The notes under the pieces: generated by a model
What the model was told of the DNA's origin: nothing
Seen by the model: only the letters and a program-made list of their open reading frames with translations
Database searches by the model: none
Assembly: GCF_000185505.1 (NCBI RefSeq)
Contig: NZ_GL622359.1
Span: 1,591,971-1,655,970 of the forward strand
Length of the DNA stretch: 64,000 nucleotides
Direction: 5' to 3'
Origin: Pseudoramibacter alactolyticus ATCC 23263
GTDB lineage: Bacteria; Bacillota; Clostridia; Eubacteriales; Eubacteriaceae
Shown: one piece after another, positions 16,535 to 25,541 of the stretch
How the letters are laid out: every line of letters starts with the position of its first letter
How positions within the stretch are numbered: position 1 is the first letter of the stretch
Made by a program: the position numbers and the translations under genes

Positions 16535-17680
16535 ATGAGTGTAATTCTAACAGAAGACGAAAAAATGATTGTGGAATTGGCCGCGGACTTCGCCAAACAG
16601 GCCATCGCTCCCACCGCCGACGAGATGGAAGCGGCCGGCAAGATCCCGAAGGCCGTCATCGCGCAGATGGCGGAGCTCGGCTTTATGGGCATCAATATCC
16701 CCGAGGCCTACGGCGGCATCGGCATGGGCGAAGAAGTGAAGGCGCTGGTGATCGAAGAGATCGCCAAGGCGGACGCCAGCGTGGCCGAGCTGCTTTCGGT
16801 GCACACCTTAAGTTCCGACATCATCAACCGGCACGGCACCGAAGAACAAAAAGAAAAATATCTGGCCCGGGCCTGCAGCGGCCAGGTGGGCGCTTTCGCG
16901 CTGACGGAGCCCGGGGCCGGATCTGACGCGGCCGCCGCCAAAACCAAGGCCGTCCCCGACGGCGACGATTACGTGATCAACGGCACGAAATGCTTTATCA
17001 GCAACATGGGCAAAGACGAAGGGGATTATGTGATCCTCATCGCGCTGACCGATCCGGAAAAGAAAACCCGCGGCATGTCCGCCATTATCGTGGACCGGGG
17101 CACGCCGGGCTTTAGCGTCGGCAAGGCCGAGGACAAAATGGGCCTGCGCGCCGCGCCGGTTTCTGAGCTCATCTTTGAAGACTGCCGTGTGCCCAAAACG
17201 CAGCTGCTCGGCGAAGCGGGCAAGGGCTTCGGTCTTGCCATGGCCGGCCTTGACGGCGGGCGCATCGGAATGGCCGCCCAAGCCGTCGGCCTGGCGGAAG
17301 GCGCCCTGACTGCCGCCGTTCAATACGCCGGCGAACGGGTGCAGTTCGGCAAGCCCATCAGCGCGAATCAGGGCATCCAGTGGTATCTGGCGGACATGGC
17401 CACCCGGACCGAAGCGGCCAAACTGCTCACGCTCAACGCGGCCAAGCTGCGGGAGGCCGGCCTGCCGGTGAGCAAGGAAGCCGCCATGGCCAAATATTAC
17501 GCATCGGAAGCGGCGGTTTATGTGGCCGATAAAGCGCTTCAGATCCACGGCGGCTATGGTTACATGAAGGATTATGCCATCGAGCGGGTTTATCGCGACG
17601 CGCGCATCATTCCCCTTTATGAGGGCACTTCCGAAGTGCAGAAGATGGTTATCTCCCGCGCGGTGATCGCCGGCCGATAA
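16535..17680 (+). CDS. Acyl-CoA dehydrogenase (short-chain, butyryl-CoA type likely)
   Basis: This 381-residue FAD flavoprotein oxidises, or in anaerobes often reduces, the alpha-beta bond of acyl-CoA and exchanges electrons with ETF. The family signatures are FALTEPGAGSDAAA (about 117-130), the middle beta-domain segment YVINGTKCFISNMG, and the C-terminal ALQIHGGYGYMKDYAIERVYRD. The catalytic base is the glutamate of IIPLYEGTSEVQ, Glu363. Placement of the base at this site and the length fit short-chain or butyryl-CoA dehydrogenases. No crt, hbd or thl genes flank it, and the etfBA pair lies about 19 kb away, so its exact substrate stays open. The ATG follows AAAGGAGAGTGG. Confidence 0.9.
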   Translation: MSVILTEDEKMIVELAADFAKQAIAPTADEMEAAGKIPKAVIAQMAELGFMGINIPEAYGGIGMGEEVKALVIEEIAKADASVAELLSVHTLSSDIINRHGTEEQKEKYLARACSGQVGAFALTEPGAGSDAAAAKTKAVPDGDDYVINGTKCFISNMGKDEGDYVILIALTDPEKKTRGMSAIIVDRGTPGFSVGKAEDKMGLRAAPVSELIFEDCRVPKTQLLGEAGKGFGLAMAGLDGGRIGMAAQAVGLAEGALTAAVQYAGERVQFGKPISANQGIQWYLADMATRTEAAKLLTLNAAKLREAGLPVSKEAAMAKYYASEAAVYVADKALQIHGGYGYMKDYAIERVYRDARIIPLYEGTSEVQKMVISRAVIAGR

Positions 17681-17841
17681 GCCCGCTGCCGCCGGCCGAT
17701 ACGCACATGGCCGCCGCGTCCCGCCGGCGGACGGTTACCGCCAGGGCGGGCTTCAGGCGCGCTTTTCGATTTTGGGATATCATGAACCCAAACCAACGTG
17801 GCGCGCCCATTTTGAAGCGCCCATTGAAACAGGAGGCGCTT

Positions 17842-18222
17842 ATGAAAAAAATCTTTCTTTGGATCGCAGGCATTCTGGCCGCCTGCGCATTGATCGTTAC
17901 GGCCACCATCCTGATTGATATCCGGCAATACGGCGCCGGGAAAGTCCATCTCAGGCAGGTAATGGCGGTTAACCTGCGCCACAACACGCTTCTCCTTGAA
18001 AAACACGGCCAGAAAGAACTATTCCTGACCGATCACGACTGGACCGGCGACGAGGTTCTGAAGCGCGGATGCAAAGAAGTGGATCGCATGGGATCAATGG
18101 GATTTTATGTTACCCCGGATGGAACAAAATTCACGGTGCTCGACACGGATGAATGGTGTCCCTGGTTTCGCTTGCATCGCATTGAAGGCATTTCGCTGAA
18201 GCAGCTTGGACTCGGATCATAG
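17842..18222 (+). CDS. Small membrane-anchored or exported protein of unknown function
   Basis: I do not recognise this 126-residue protein. It begins MKKIFLWIAGILAACALIV, a hydrophobic segment of about 20 residues that could be a signal anchor. The rest is polar, with a pattern of short strands (NLRHNTLLLEKHGQKELFL, FYVTPDGTKFTVLDTDEWC). The start is the ATG at 17842 after ACAGGAGGCG; longer frames starting at 17707 would place this signal segment internally and lack a ribosome binding site. It follows the acyl-CoA dehydrogenase by about 160 bases with no clear terminator between. Confidence 0.65.
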   Translation: MKKIFLWIAGILAACALIVTATILIDIRQYGAGKVHLRQVMAVNLRHNTLLLEKHGQKELFLTDHDWTGDEVLKRGCKEVDRMGSMGFYVTPDGTKFTVLDTDEWCPWFRLHRIEGISLKQLGLGS

Positions 18223-18436
18223 CCTGCATGATAAAATAGCAAAAAACGTCTTCAAGAAATTGAAACCGTCTGCCATCATATCCGTCCATTCAACCCATCA
18301 AAGGTCAAGACGCACAAAGGCCATAACGTCAAAAACTGTGTTCTCCACCACCAAACCGGAAATGGCCTTGCAAAAGTCTCTCATCAAAAAGAGATCTCTT
18401 ATAAAACAATTTTCGCTTGTTAATTTCAGGCGCTAA

Positions 18437-18466
18437 AAAAGGCATTGCCGAATGGCAATGCCTTTT
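18437..18466. terminator. Bidirectional terminator
   Basis: A perfect 13-base stem, AAAAGGCATTGCC (18437-18449) with GGCAATGCCTTTT (18454-18466) around GAAT. It ends the FGGY kinase transcript on the minus strand and could also stop read-through from the left. The 200 bases to its left (18223-18430) hold nothing I can support. Confidence 0.9.
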
Positions 18467-18481
18467 AAAATGGGGGTTTTA

Positions 18482-20053
18482 TCAATCTTCTTTTTCAGTT
18501 GCTTTGGCATTGGTGTGATCCACCGTCTTGTGGACAATTTCGCGCATCTGCGGCCAGGTCTCCATGTAGCGTTCCATATAGAACTGATATTCTTTGTGAT
18601 TTTCCATATTCGGGCGATAGGTCTTGTCGATGCGGACCATGGTCTTCGCCGCTTCTTCAAAGGAATCGAAGAGACCTGCACCCACGCCGGCAATAATGGC
18701 GTCGCCCAGGCAGCCGGCACTCTGGTTTTCCACGGTAGTGTGCATCGGCACGCCGATGATATCCGCGTGCATCTGCATCCAAAAGTCCGAGGTCGCGATG
18801 CCCCCGCAGGCATAAATTTCGTTCACATCGTAGCCGGCTTCATTCATGCTGACGATGCAATGGTTGGCCCCGTAAGCCACCCCTTCGTACACGGCACGGG
18901 CCATGTCCGACGTGGAGGTCCCGATAGAAAGCCCCCAGAACATGCCGCGGGCTTTGGAGTCCGAATACGGAGCGCGGTTTCCCTGAAAATAGTCCATCAT
19001 CACGACGCCGCCGGAACCGATGGGCGATTCCTTGGCTTTTTCGGTGATATAGTCATAAATATTCATGTCACGGCTCACAGCCTCTTCCAGCCAGGAGCCC
19101 GGCACCAGGTTGTTTTTAAACCAGGTGAGAATCGCGCCGGCCGCCGTCTGGCCGCCTTCGAGCAGACTCGTGCCGTCATACATACAGTCGGGATACGTCC
19201 CGTTAACGCCGTCCACGTGGAAATCCTCCTTTGAAAGGCCGAGCAGACAGGTGGATGTCCCGCCGATGAGGGTCATGCCGTTGGGCAGCACCCCGCCGAC
19301 ACCGAACATGCAGGCGTTGCAGTCCGCCGTCCCTTCGACGACGACGGTATCGGTGGACAGGCCAAAGGCCTTGGCCGCTTTTTCCGAAACGTGACCGACA
19401 ATGTCCCCGACTTTGAGAATTTCCTCCGGCACTTTCTCAAGCACGTCATCCAAACCGACCGCGTTGAGCAGATCCACCGGGAAGCCGCCGTTCTTATCGT
19501 CATAATTCCAACGGAAGGCCGCCACCGACATCGACAGCGTTTTCTTATCGGTCAAAATCCAGTTCAGCCAGTCTTCAAATTCGAACATGGTTTTGGTCTT
19601 TTGCCAATTTTCCGGCTCGTTCTTTTTGACCCACATGTTCTTCGGAATCATGGTGTCGGCGCGAAAGCTCGGTTTATAGAACTTGGTCGCATCGTACTGG
19701 TCGCGGATTTCGTCGATTTCCGCCGCTTCACCGGCCGCACGAACGTCCATCCACAAAATCGGTTTGCGTACGGAATGGTCGTTTTCATCCAGATAGACCA
19801 ACGTATTGGTGGTGGCATCACAGGTGATGGCAACAATCTCTTCCGGTGCAACGCCGGCCTTGCGGATACAGGCAGGAATCGCTTCTCCCAAAGCCATCAG
19901 CCATTCCTGATCGTCCTGTTCGGCCCAGCCGTTGTTCGGATAAGTGGTGCCGTATTCCTGGATATCGTAGGCGCGGTTGCGGCCCTGCAGATCAAACAGC
20001 GCAACGCGAACACTCCCGGTCCCGGCATCAATCCCCATTAAATACTTAGACAT
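18482..20053 (-). CDS. FGGY-family carbohydrate kinase
   Basis: This 523-residue kinase has the two actin-like domains of the FGGY family. The first phosphate loop is LMGIDAGTGSVRVALFD, then AITCDATTNTLVYLD and ILWMDVRA. The second half has LIGGTSTCLLGLS, MMDYFQGNRAPYSD and IYACGGIATSDFWMQMHADI. It is not closely AraB-like; xylulokinase, ribitol or erythrulose kinases are all possible. The ATG at 20053 follows GAAAGGGAGAGA. It is the second gene of a minus-strand pair with an RpiB-like isomerase 71 bases upstream, which suggests phosphorylation followed by an aldose-ketose isomerisation. Confidence 0.88.
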   Translation of the reverse strand: MSKYLMGIDAGTGSVRVALFDLQGRNRAYDIQEYGTTYPNNGWAEQDDQEWLMALGEAIPACIRKAGVAPEEIVAITCDATTNTLVYLDENDHSVRKPILWMDVRAAGEAAEIDEIRDQYDATKFYKPSFRADTMIPKNMWVKKNEPENWQKTKTMFEFEDWLNWILTDKKTLSMSVAAFRWNYDDKNGGFPVDLLNAVGLDDVLEKVPEEILKVGDIVGHVSEKAAKAFGLSTDTVVVEGTADCNACMFGVGGVLPNGMTLIGGTSTCLLGLSKEDFHVDGVNGTYPDCMYDGTSLLEGGQTAAGAILTWFKNNLVPGSWLEEAVSRDMNIYDYITEKAKESPIGSGGVVMMDYFQGNRAPYSDSKARGMFWGLSIGTSTSDMARAVYEGVAYGANHCIVSMNEAGYDVNEIYACGGIATSDFWMQMHADIIGVPMHTTVENQSAGCLGDAIIAGVGAGLFDSFEEAAKTMVRIDKTYRPNMENHKEYQFYMERYMETWPQMREIVHKTVDHTNAKATEKED

Positions 20054-20124
20054 AATCTCTCCCTTTCTCCTTTTGGATTTAATTGGTAACAATGATGGAT
20101 TCGCGGCCCCCGTGCCGCTGTGCT

Positions 20125-20565
20125 TTATTGCGCTTCGCTTTCGAAATCGACGATGCGCTGCACCTTGTTTTTGGAACGGCTTTCCGGATCAAAGGTACAG
20201 GACAGATATTCTTTAACCATGCATTTAGCCAGCTCAATGCCGACCACCTGGGCGCCCATCGTGATGATATTGGCGTGATTGGAGAGCTCGGCCCGCTGTG
20301 CCTGATAGACATCGTGGATGCAGGCCGCATAAGCGCCTTTGACCTTATTGGCCGCAATAGACACGCCGATCCCCGTACCGCAGACCACGATACCGCGATC
20401 AAATTCGCCGGCAGCCACGGCCTTGGCGCATTTAATCGCCACGTTGGCATAAATCGGATCGTCCGAACCGAAATCGGTCACTTCGTGGCCCAATTCCTTC
20501 ACATAAGCCATCAGCTGTTCTTTAAAATCCGATGCATTCGGATCGCATCCAAAAACAATTTTCAT
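20125..20565 (-). CDS. RpiB/LacA/LacB family sugar-phosphate isomerase
   Basis: This 146-residue protein has the RpiB fold. The catalytic cysteine is Cys62 in GIVVCGTGIGVSIAANK, and the anion-binding loop and helices that follow are conserved. Two features differ from ordinary ribose-5-phosphate isomerase B: the GCDH motif near the N-terminus reads GCDPNASDFK, and the ring-opening histidine region (ARxHN in Escherichia coli) reads AELSNHANI, so the histidine is displaced. RpiB relatives acting on open-chain tetrulose phosphates are described in erythritol and threitol pathways; such a role is possible here but is inference. It is co-transcribed with the downstream FGGY kinase. Confidence 0.85.
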   Translation of the reverse strand: MKIVFGCDPNASDFKEQLMAYVKELGHEVTDFGSDDPIYANVAIKCAKAVAAGEFDRGIVVCGTGIGVSIAANKVKGAYAACIHDVYQAQRAELSNHANIITMGAQVVGIELAKCMVKEYLSCTFDPESRSKNKVQRIVDFESEAQ

Positions 20566-20615
20566 TCGTAGCCTCCTGTTTTTGTTATCGCGGTTGATAA
20601 TCCTTTACATCTTCT

Positions 20616-20644
20616 ATTCTACCTTCGTGCTGAAATTGTGTCAA
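20616..20644 (-). promoter_or_regulatory. Sigma-A promoter of the rpiB-like / FGGY operon
   Basis: On the minus strand TTGACA (20644-20639), 17 bases, then TAGAAT (20621-20616). The start codon follows about 45 bases later, after an AGGAGGCTACG ribosome binding site. Confidence 0.75.
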
Positions 20645-20755
20645 TTTAATCCGATTTCTTTTCCATAATTTCAAAATCGCCGGATGAATATCCGATTTTA
20701 CATTTTTTACAAAAATAATTTCCAAATCCCGCCCGGTCTCAATTTGGAGCATAAT

Positions 20756-20787
20756 AAAAAGACCATTGGCACCTCAATGGTCTTTTT
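20756..20787. terminator. Terminator beyond the ABC operon
   Basis: A perfect 13-base stem AAAAAGACCATTG (20756-20768) / CAATGGTCTTTTT (20775-20787). On the minus strand it lies about 190 bases after the last ABC gene. The sequence between (20788-20976) holds an open frame but no convincing gene. Confidence 0.85.
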
Positions 20788-20976
20788 AATTGATTTTACT
20801 GCCAATCCGCTTATGCTGCGCGATGGCTCCGCGCACCTTGTTTTCGCGTTCAGTTTTTTCAATTTCTGACCGCTTCCGCCGCCGTATGACTTTTGATGAT
20901 GCCGGAGCGATGTCTCAGCGGCCAAAGCAAGCGACTCCAAAGAACCGTTTGCTAAAATCACCGCGTTTTTCGTCGC

Positions 20977-22713
20977 TCACCCCAGCTTCCACCCCACGGC
21001 CTGCTCCCTTGCCGCCACAAAGCGACGGTAGATGCCGTCCTCTTGCATCAGGGTCTCGTGACGGCCGCGCTGCACAATACGCCCTTGATCCACCACCAGA
21101 ATCTGATCTGCATGGCGCACGGTCTTCAGACGATGGGCAATCATCAGAATGGTCTTTTCCCGGGTGAGCGCCGCGACGGCGGCCATCAATTCCTTCTCGT
21201 TTTCCGGATCGACATTAGCCGTGGCCTCATCGAGAATAATGACGGGCGCGTCCTTCATGATGGCCCGGGCGATGGCAATGCGCTGGCGCTCTCCGCCGGA
21301 AAGGCTGGCGCCGCCCTCACCGACGACGGTCTCATAGCCGTTGGGCAATGCCATAATAAAATCGTGACAGCAGGCCGCCTTCGCCGCGGCAATCACCTGA
21401 TCCATCGGCGCGTCAGGCTGACCGAAGCGGATGTTGCCCGCGATGGTGTCCCGGAACAAATAAACGCTTTGAAACACGAAGCTGAAATTTTCCATCAGAC
21501 TGTCCATGCTGTAATCGCGCACATCCACGCGGTCGAGCGTAACGCTGCCGCTGTCGACGTCCCAAAAGCGGGCGATGAGATGACACAGCGTTGTCTTGCC
21601 GCCGCCGGAGGGACCGACGATGGCCGTCGTGGTCTTTTCGGGAATCGTCACGCTGATCCCGTCGATGATGGTCTGCTTATCATAGGCGAAGCGGATATCG
21701 TTCGCCGCGATGTCGTGGGTCGCCGGCGTGCGGTCCGCCCCGTCGATATCCATGGGTTCAAGATCCAAAATAGCCTGAGCCTTGTCCACACAGACATCCA
21801 CATTGCGCAGCAGCGACGAATAATTGCCGGCACTTTCCAGACTCGCGTAAATCATAAAAGCGCAGATGAGCATCACGATGCAGACAAGCAGATCCATGGT
21901 GCCGCCCAGGTAAAAACGAATGGCCAGCACGCTCATGGCGACGCCGGTAAGCTTGGCAACGGCACTCTGCAGCGTTATATAGGGAATAAAGCGGAACTCG
22001 CAGGCCGTATTGACCGCGGCATTGTCGTCGATGGCGGCGTTGAGCCTGCGGCTCGCACGGCCGGTCAGCTGATAGCTTTTAACCTCCGCCATCCCCTGAA
22101 TGTATTCGAGAACCTTGGTCACCAACTCTGTATCCGACGCGTTCTTCTTAGGCGCCATAACCTTGCCCTGGCGCTGCAGCAGCGCGTTGGCCCCAAAGAA
22201 CACGGCGATGCCCGCCAACGTCACCAGGCCGATGCGCCAGTCGTAAAACAGAAGCATCAGCGCGATGAGCAGCGTGGTCAGAACGCCCTGGGTCGTCATC
22301 ATCACCACGCGGGTCGCGATATTGGCCAGGGCCTCCATGGTGTTGGTCGTCACCGAGGTGATGGTGCCCAAACTGTTGTCATTAAAATAACCCATGGGCA
22401 GATAACGCAGATGCTCGGCGATTTCGATGCGCTTGTTGGCGCAGGTTTCATAGCCCGCCTCCGTCTGGAGCATGGTGGCCTTATTCTTAACCGCGGCCTG
22501 CCCGGAGATGCTCACCACCATGATGCCGAAGCCCGCAGCCACCGTCATAAGGCTCACCCGCCCTTCAAGCACCGCGCTGAGCATCACCGCCACCGCCGGA
22601 ATCTTGAGCGCTTCAAAGAACGCCTGGATCACCCCGCAGGCAATGGACCTATGAAACTTGCGGCGATTCTTCTCGCCGCAGAATGCGAAAAACTTGCGAA
22701 AAATTTTAAGCAT
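20977..22713 (-). CDS. ABC transporter half-molecule (membrane plus ATPase domains), second of a pair
   Basis: This 578-residue protein has an N-terminal exporter-type membrane domain (about 1-320, six predicted helices, e.g. GVLTTLLIALMLLFYDWRIGL) and a C-terminal ATPase domain with Walker A GPSGGGKTT, Q-loop, signature LSGGERQRIAIARA, Walker B VIILDEATANVD and the switch histidine AHRL. It overlaps the upstream ABC gene by 8 bases and so forms a heterodimer with it. Such pairs next to an AraC regulator recall the YbtP/YbtQ and IrtA/IrtB siderophore importers, which have exporter folds. It is the last gene of the six-gene operon. The substrate cannot be read from sequence. Confidence 0.9.
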   Translation of the reverse strand: MLKIFRKFFAFCGEKNRRKFHRSIACGVIQAFFEALKIPAVAVMLSAVLEGRVSLMTVAAGFGIMVVSISGQAAVKNKATMLQTEAGYETCANKRIEIAEHLRYLPMGYFNDNSLGTITSVTTNTMEALANIATRVVMMTTQGVLTTLLIALMLLFYDWRIGLVTLAGIAVFFGANALLQRQGKVMAPKKNASDTELVTKVLEYIQGMAEVKSYQLTGRASRRLNAAIDDNAAVNTACEFRFIPYITLQSAVAKLTGVAMSVLAIRFYLGGTMDLLVCIVMLICAFMIYASLESAGNYSSLLRNVDVCVDKAQAILDLEPMDIDGADRTPATHDIAANDIRFAYDKQTIIDGISVTIPEKTTTAIVGPSGGGKTTLCHLIARFWDVDSGSVTLDRVDVRDYSMDSLMENFSFVFQSVYLFRDTIAGNIRFGQPDAPMDQVIAAAKAACCHDFIMALPNGYETVVGEGGASLSGGERQRIAIARAIMKDAPVIILDEATANVDPENEKELMAAVAALTREKTILMIAHRLKTVRHADQILVVDQGRIVQRGRHETLMQEDGIYRRFVAAREQAVGWKLG

Positions 22714-24508
22714 GGGCTCCGTCTCCTTCCTGATTGTCTCCGTCATCCAGCCGGTCGCGCACCGAAATGTGTGCCTCCCACATCTGACGATACAATCCGT
22801 TTTCGGCCAAAAGCTCGGCGTGGGTGCCGCTGCTGTCGAGCCGGCCGTCTTCGATGACGAAAATCTGATCGCTGTCGGCAATGGTGCTGAGCCTGTGGGC
22901 AATCACGATGAGGGTCTTGCCTTTCACGAGCCTTCCCACCGCCGCCTGAATCACCGCTTCGTTTTCCGGATCGGTGTAGGCCGTGGCCTCGTCGAGGATC
23001 ACGATGGGCGCGTCCTTGAGCATGGCCCGGGCAATGGCGATGCGCTGGCGTTCTCCGCCGGAAAGCGCGCCGCCCGCGTCGCCGACCACGGTGTCGTAGC
23101 CGTGCTCAAGCCCCGTGATAAAGTCGTGACAGCCGCTGGCCTTGGCCACGGCGATCACCTCGTCATCCGTCGCGCCGACGCGTCCCATGCGGATATTCTC
23201 GCGGATGGTGTCGTTAAAAAGGAAATTGTCCTGCGACACATAGGCCACAAGCCGATGATAATCCGCCGGGGGAATGGCGCGGATATCCACCCCGCCGATG
23301 GCGATGCGCCCGCCGTCCACATCCCAAAGGGACGCGATGAGCTTGGCCAGCGTGGACTTGCCGGAGCCGGACGGCCCGACGATCGCGTTGACCGTGCCCG
23401 CAGCCATGGTCATGCTGATGCCGTGAAGCACTTCCGCGTCGTGATAGCCGAAGGTCACATCGGTGAGCACCACGTCCCGCCCGTCGAGCGGCGTGGTCAG
23501 CACCGCCGGCCGATGCTGCTCGTCCTGCTCGAGAATGGCGCTGACCTCGCCGACGATGGTGCCCATCTGGGCCAAATCGTCGCTGTAAGACAGCACGGTG
23601 ATGAGCGGCGTCAGCGTGCCAAAGGACAGAATGATGATCAAAATAAAATCCGCCGGAGGAAGACTCCCCGCGTGAACGAGCAGTCCGCCCACGGGCAGAA
23701 TCGCCACCAAAGACGCCGGCATAATGGCCATCGCTGCGGTGAAATAGCCGTTGCAGCGGCGCATCCAGTCCACAAAGCAGCTGGCCCCTTCCCGGGCAGC
23801 CACCACAAAACGATCGTAAGATTGCTCGGCCTTGCCGAAGGCCTTGATCACCTCGATGCCGCCGATGTATTCCACCGCCGTGTCGTTAAGCGCCTTGGTT
23901 TTATCCACCGTGTTTTTAAAATCGGCCTCATAGCCGCGCATCATCCCGGCGTAACAAATCAGTCCGACCGGGATCGTCAGCAGCGACGTCAGCCCCATGC
24001 GCCAGTCGATCACAAAGATCGCGACGGCCAGCACCAGCGGCGACACCAGATTCGCCGTGAACTCTGGCACGATGTGCGCCAGCACGGTTTCGATACTGTC
24101 GATGCGCTCGACCACCGTATTTTTCAGGCTGCCCGACGACAGATCCTGCACCGTGCCCAGGGGCAGGCGCGCCAGCTTGTCGCACACCCGCTTGCGCACT
24201 TCTCCCAGCACGGCAAAGGTCGTCTTATGAGACAGCGTGGTGGACAGCGCGTGACAAAGCACCCGCCCGATCCAAAACAGCGCCATGATGCCGCAAATCC
24301 GGCCGTACGCCGCGAAATCGCGGTTGCCGTCCATCAAAAGCCGCACGATGCGCGCGATGCACACGTAGGGCGCCAGCCCCAAAAGCACGCCCAAAACCGC
24401 CACAAGCACACTGGCAAGATAATGCCCGCGGTGCCCCGCGGCAAATTCTCCAAGCCATTGCCAGGTGCTTTTTCTCCGTTCGGCCGTTGCCTGTCGTTCA
24501 TTCTTCAA
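22706..24508 (-). CDS. ABC transporter half-molecule (membrane plus ATPase domains), first of a pair
   Basis: This 600-residue protein combines a six-helix exporter-type membrane domain (about 25-330) with a C-terminal ATPase: Walker [10 protein letters not shown], signature LSGGERQRIAIARA, Walker B IVILDEATAYTD and AHRL. The start is a TTG at 24508, placed after AAAGGGGAACATTCAC; no ATG in frame matches the domain start. It overlaps the stop of the AraC gene by 11 bases and the next ABC gene by 8 bases, so translation is coupled. Both ATPase sites of the predicted heterodimer look intact, unlike many heterodimeric exporters with one degenerate site. Confidence 0.9.
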   Translation of the reverse strand: MKNERQATAERRKSTWQWLGEFAAGHRGHYLASVLVAVLGVLLGLAPYVCIARIVRLLMDGNRDFAAYGRICGIMALFWIGRVLCHALSTTLSHKTTFAVLGEVRKRVCDKLARLPLGTVQDLSSGSLKNTVVERIDSIETVLAHIVPEFTANLVSPLVLAVAIFVIDWRMGLTSLLTIPVGLICYAGMMRGYEADFKNTVDKTKALNDTAVEYIGGIEVIKAFGKAEQSYDRFVVAAREGASCFVDWMRRCNGYFTAAMAIMPASLVAILPVGGLLVHAGSLPPADFILIIILSFGTLTPLITVLSYSDDLAQMGTIVGEVSAILEQDEQHRPAVLTTPLDGRDVVLTDVTFGYHDAEVLHGISMTMAAGTVNAIVGPSGSGKSTLAKLIASLWDVDGGRIAIGGVDIRAIPPADYHRLVAYVSQDNFLFNDTIRENIRMGRVGATDDEVIAVAKASGCHDFITGLEHGYDTVVGDAGGALSGGERQRIAIARAMLKDAPIVILDEATAYTDPENEAVIQAAVGRLVKGKTLIVIAHRLSTIADSDQIFVIEDGRLDSSGTHAELLAENGLYRQMWEAHISVRDRLDDGDNQEGDGAHA

Positions 24509-25541
24509 GTGAATGTTCCCCTTTCTCCGCGAGCCCTTCTGCCGTCACGCTCTGCTTCATCAGGCGCAGCCGCTCCTGCTTGCGATAGGTCAGCGGGCTC
24601 ACGCCATAAACTTTTTTAAACATGCTGCCGAATTTTGTCTGACTGGCATAGCCCACGGACGCCGCGATATCCGCCACCCTTTCCCGGGTGCCCGACAGCA
24701 GTTTGGCCGCCCGCTTCATCCGCTGCATTCGTTGATAGACCGCATAGCCGCAGCCGTAAACATTGCAGAAATAATTTTTCAGACTTGACGCACTGATGCC
24801 AAATCGCGCTGCCAGCTCTGCCGCCGGGTGGCGCACCTGCAGATCCGACACGATGATTTGCTGCACGGCCTTAGCAATTTCCACCTGGGTTTTGGGATAG
24901 TAAATCTTCCCCGCCTCCACCAATGCCGTCTCACGCTCGGCCAAGAGCAGCAGCCACTCCATGATCTTCACCGCGATGAGCTGCCGGCTTTTTCCCTGCG
25001 TCAGATAGTCCCGCAGCACCTTTGCCGTCCGGGCGAGCGGCACATCGGCCAGGTAAATGCGCGGCGCGTCAACCGACTCACAGCGTTCAAATAATTGCCG
25101 GGGCGCCGCGAAGGATTCCCCCAGCACCAAAAAGGCTCTTTGCCAATCGCCGTCCAGCCGGATTGCCAACTCGATCCCTTCGTAATCCGCCTCGGGATAA
25201 TAGAAGCTTCCCGTCGATTTGCCGTTATCCACCACCAGTTCTCCGCCCGATAAATAGGTCGTCTCGCCGCTGCGCAGCGCCACTTCACAGCGGCCGCAAA
25301 AACAGTGGTTCACGGTGAGCGAAGGCGCGTCTGCCGCCTTGAATGTGAATCTGGGAATGCGCGTGCTGTGGATGTCAATATCAAAAATCCAGAAGCCCGG
25401 CGCCAAGGTCAATGCCCGAAGCAGGCCGGCCTCGCCGCCATCCCCCGGCAGCGGGATGAGCGCGGCTCCGGTCCGCCTGTCTTCGCGCACCCCGGGAAGT
25501 CGCAAAAGGGTGCGCGGATTTAAATCAATAGCCGCAGCCAT
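24498..25541 (-). CDS. AraC-family transcriptional regulator (YbtA/PchR-like)
   Basis: This 347-residue protein has a C-terminal double helix-turn-helix AraC domain (about 245-335): AAELAARFGISASSLKNYF and the second helix pair ending VADIAASVGYASQTKFGSMF, then FKKVYGVSPLTYRK. The N-terminal ~200 residues include NHCFCGRCEVAL and GGELVVDNGKS, as in regulators of the YbtA/PchR type that bind the transported siderophore as co-activator. The start is the ATG at 25541 after AAAGGTGGCGGTGG. It overlaps the fused ATPase gene by 17 bases and the next ABC gene by 11 bases, so it lies in the middle of the operon it probably controls. Confidence 0.87.
   Translation of the reverse strand: MAAAIDLNPRTLLRLPGVREDRRTGAALIPLPGDGGEAGLLRALTLAPGFWIFDIDIHSTRIPRFTFKAADAPSLTVNHCFCGRCEVALRSGETTYLSGGELVVDNGKSTGSFYYPEADYEGIELAIRLDGDWQRAFLVLGESFAAPRQLFERCESVDAPRIYLADVPLARTAKVLRDYLTQGKSRQLIAVKIMEWLLLLAERETALVEAGKIYYPKTQVEIAKAVQQIIVSDLQVRHPAAELAARFGISASSLKNYFCNVYGCGYAVYQRMQRMKRAAKLLSGTRERVADIAASVGYASQTKFGSMFKKVYGVSPLTYRKQERLRLMKQSVTAEGLAEKGEHSLEE

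Noticed and set aside
18206..18436. Plus-strand frame of 76 codons after the small anchored protein
   Set aside because: It overlaps the previous gene, lacks a ribosome binding site and runs straight into the terminator; its composition is of non-coding type.
20707..20961. Minus-strand frame of 84 codons after the ABC operon
   Set aside because: It spans the terminator hairpin at 20756-20787, has no ribosome binding site and shows no family likeness, so it is not taken as a gene.
21043..24619. Two very long plus-strand open frames (about 600 and 650 codons) across the ABC genes
   Set aside because: They run antisense to the two ABC transporter genes, which have complete motifs, and their composition (His, Gly, Arg, Asp rich) is what the third-position bias of the real genes produces. 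No ribosome binding sites or domains were seen.
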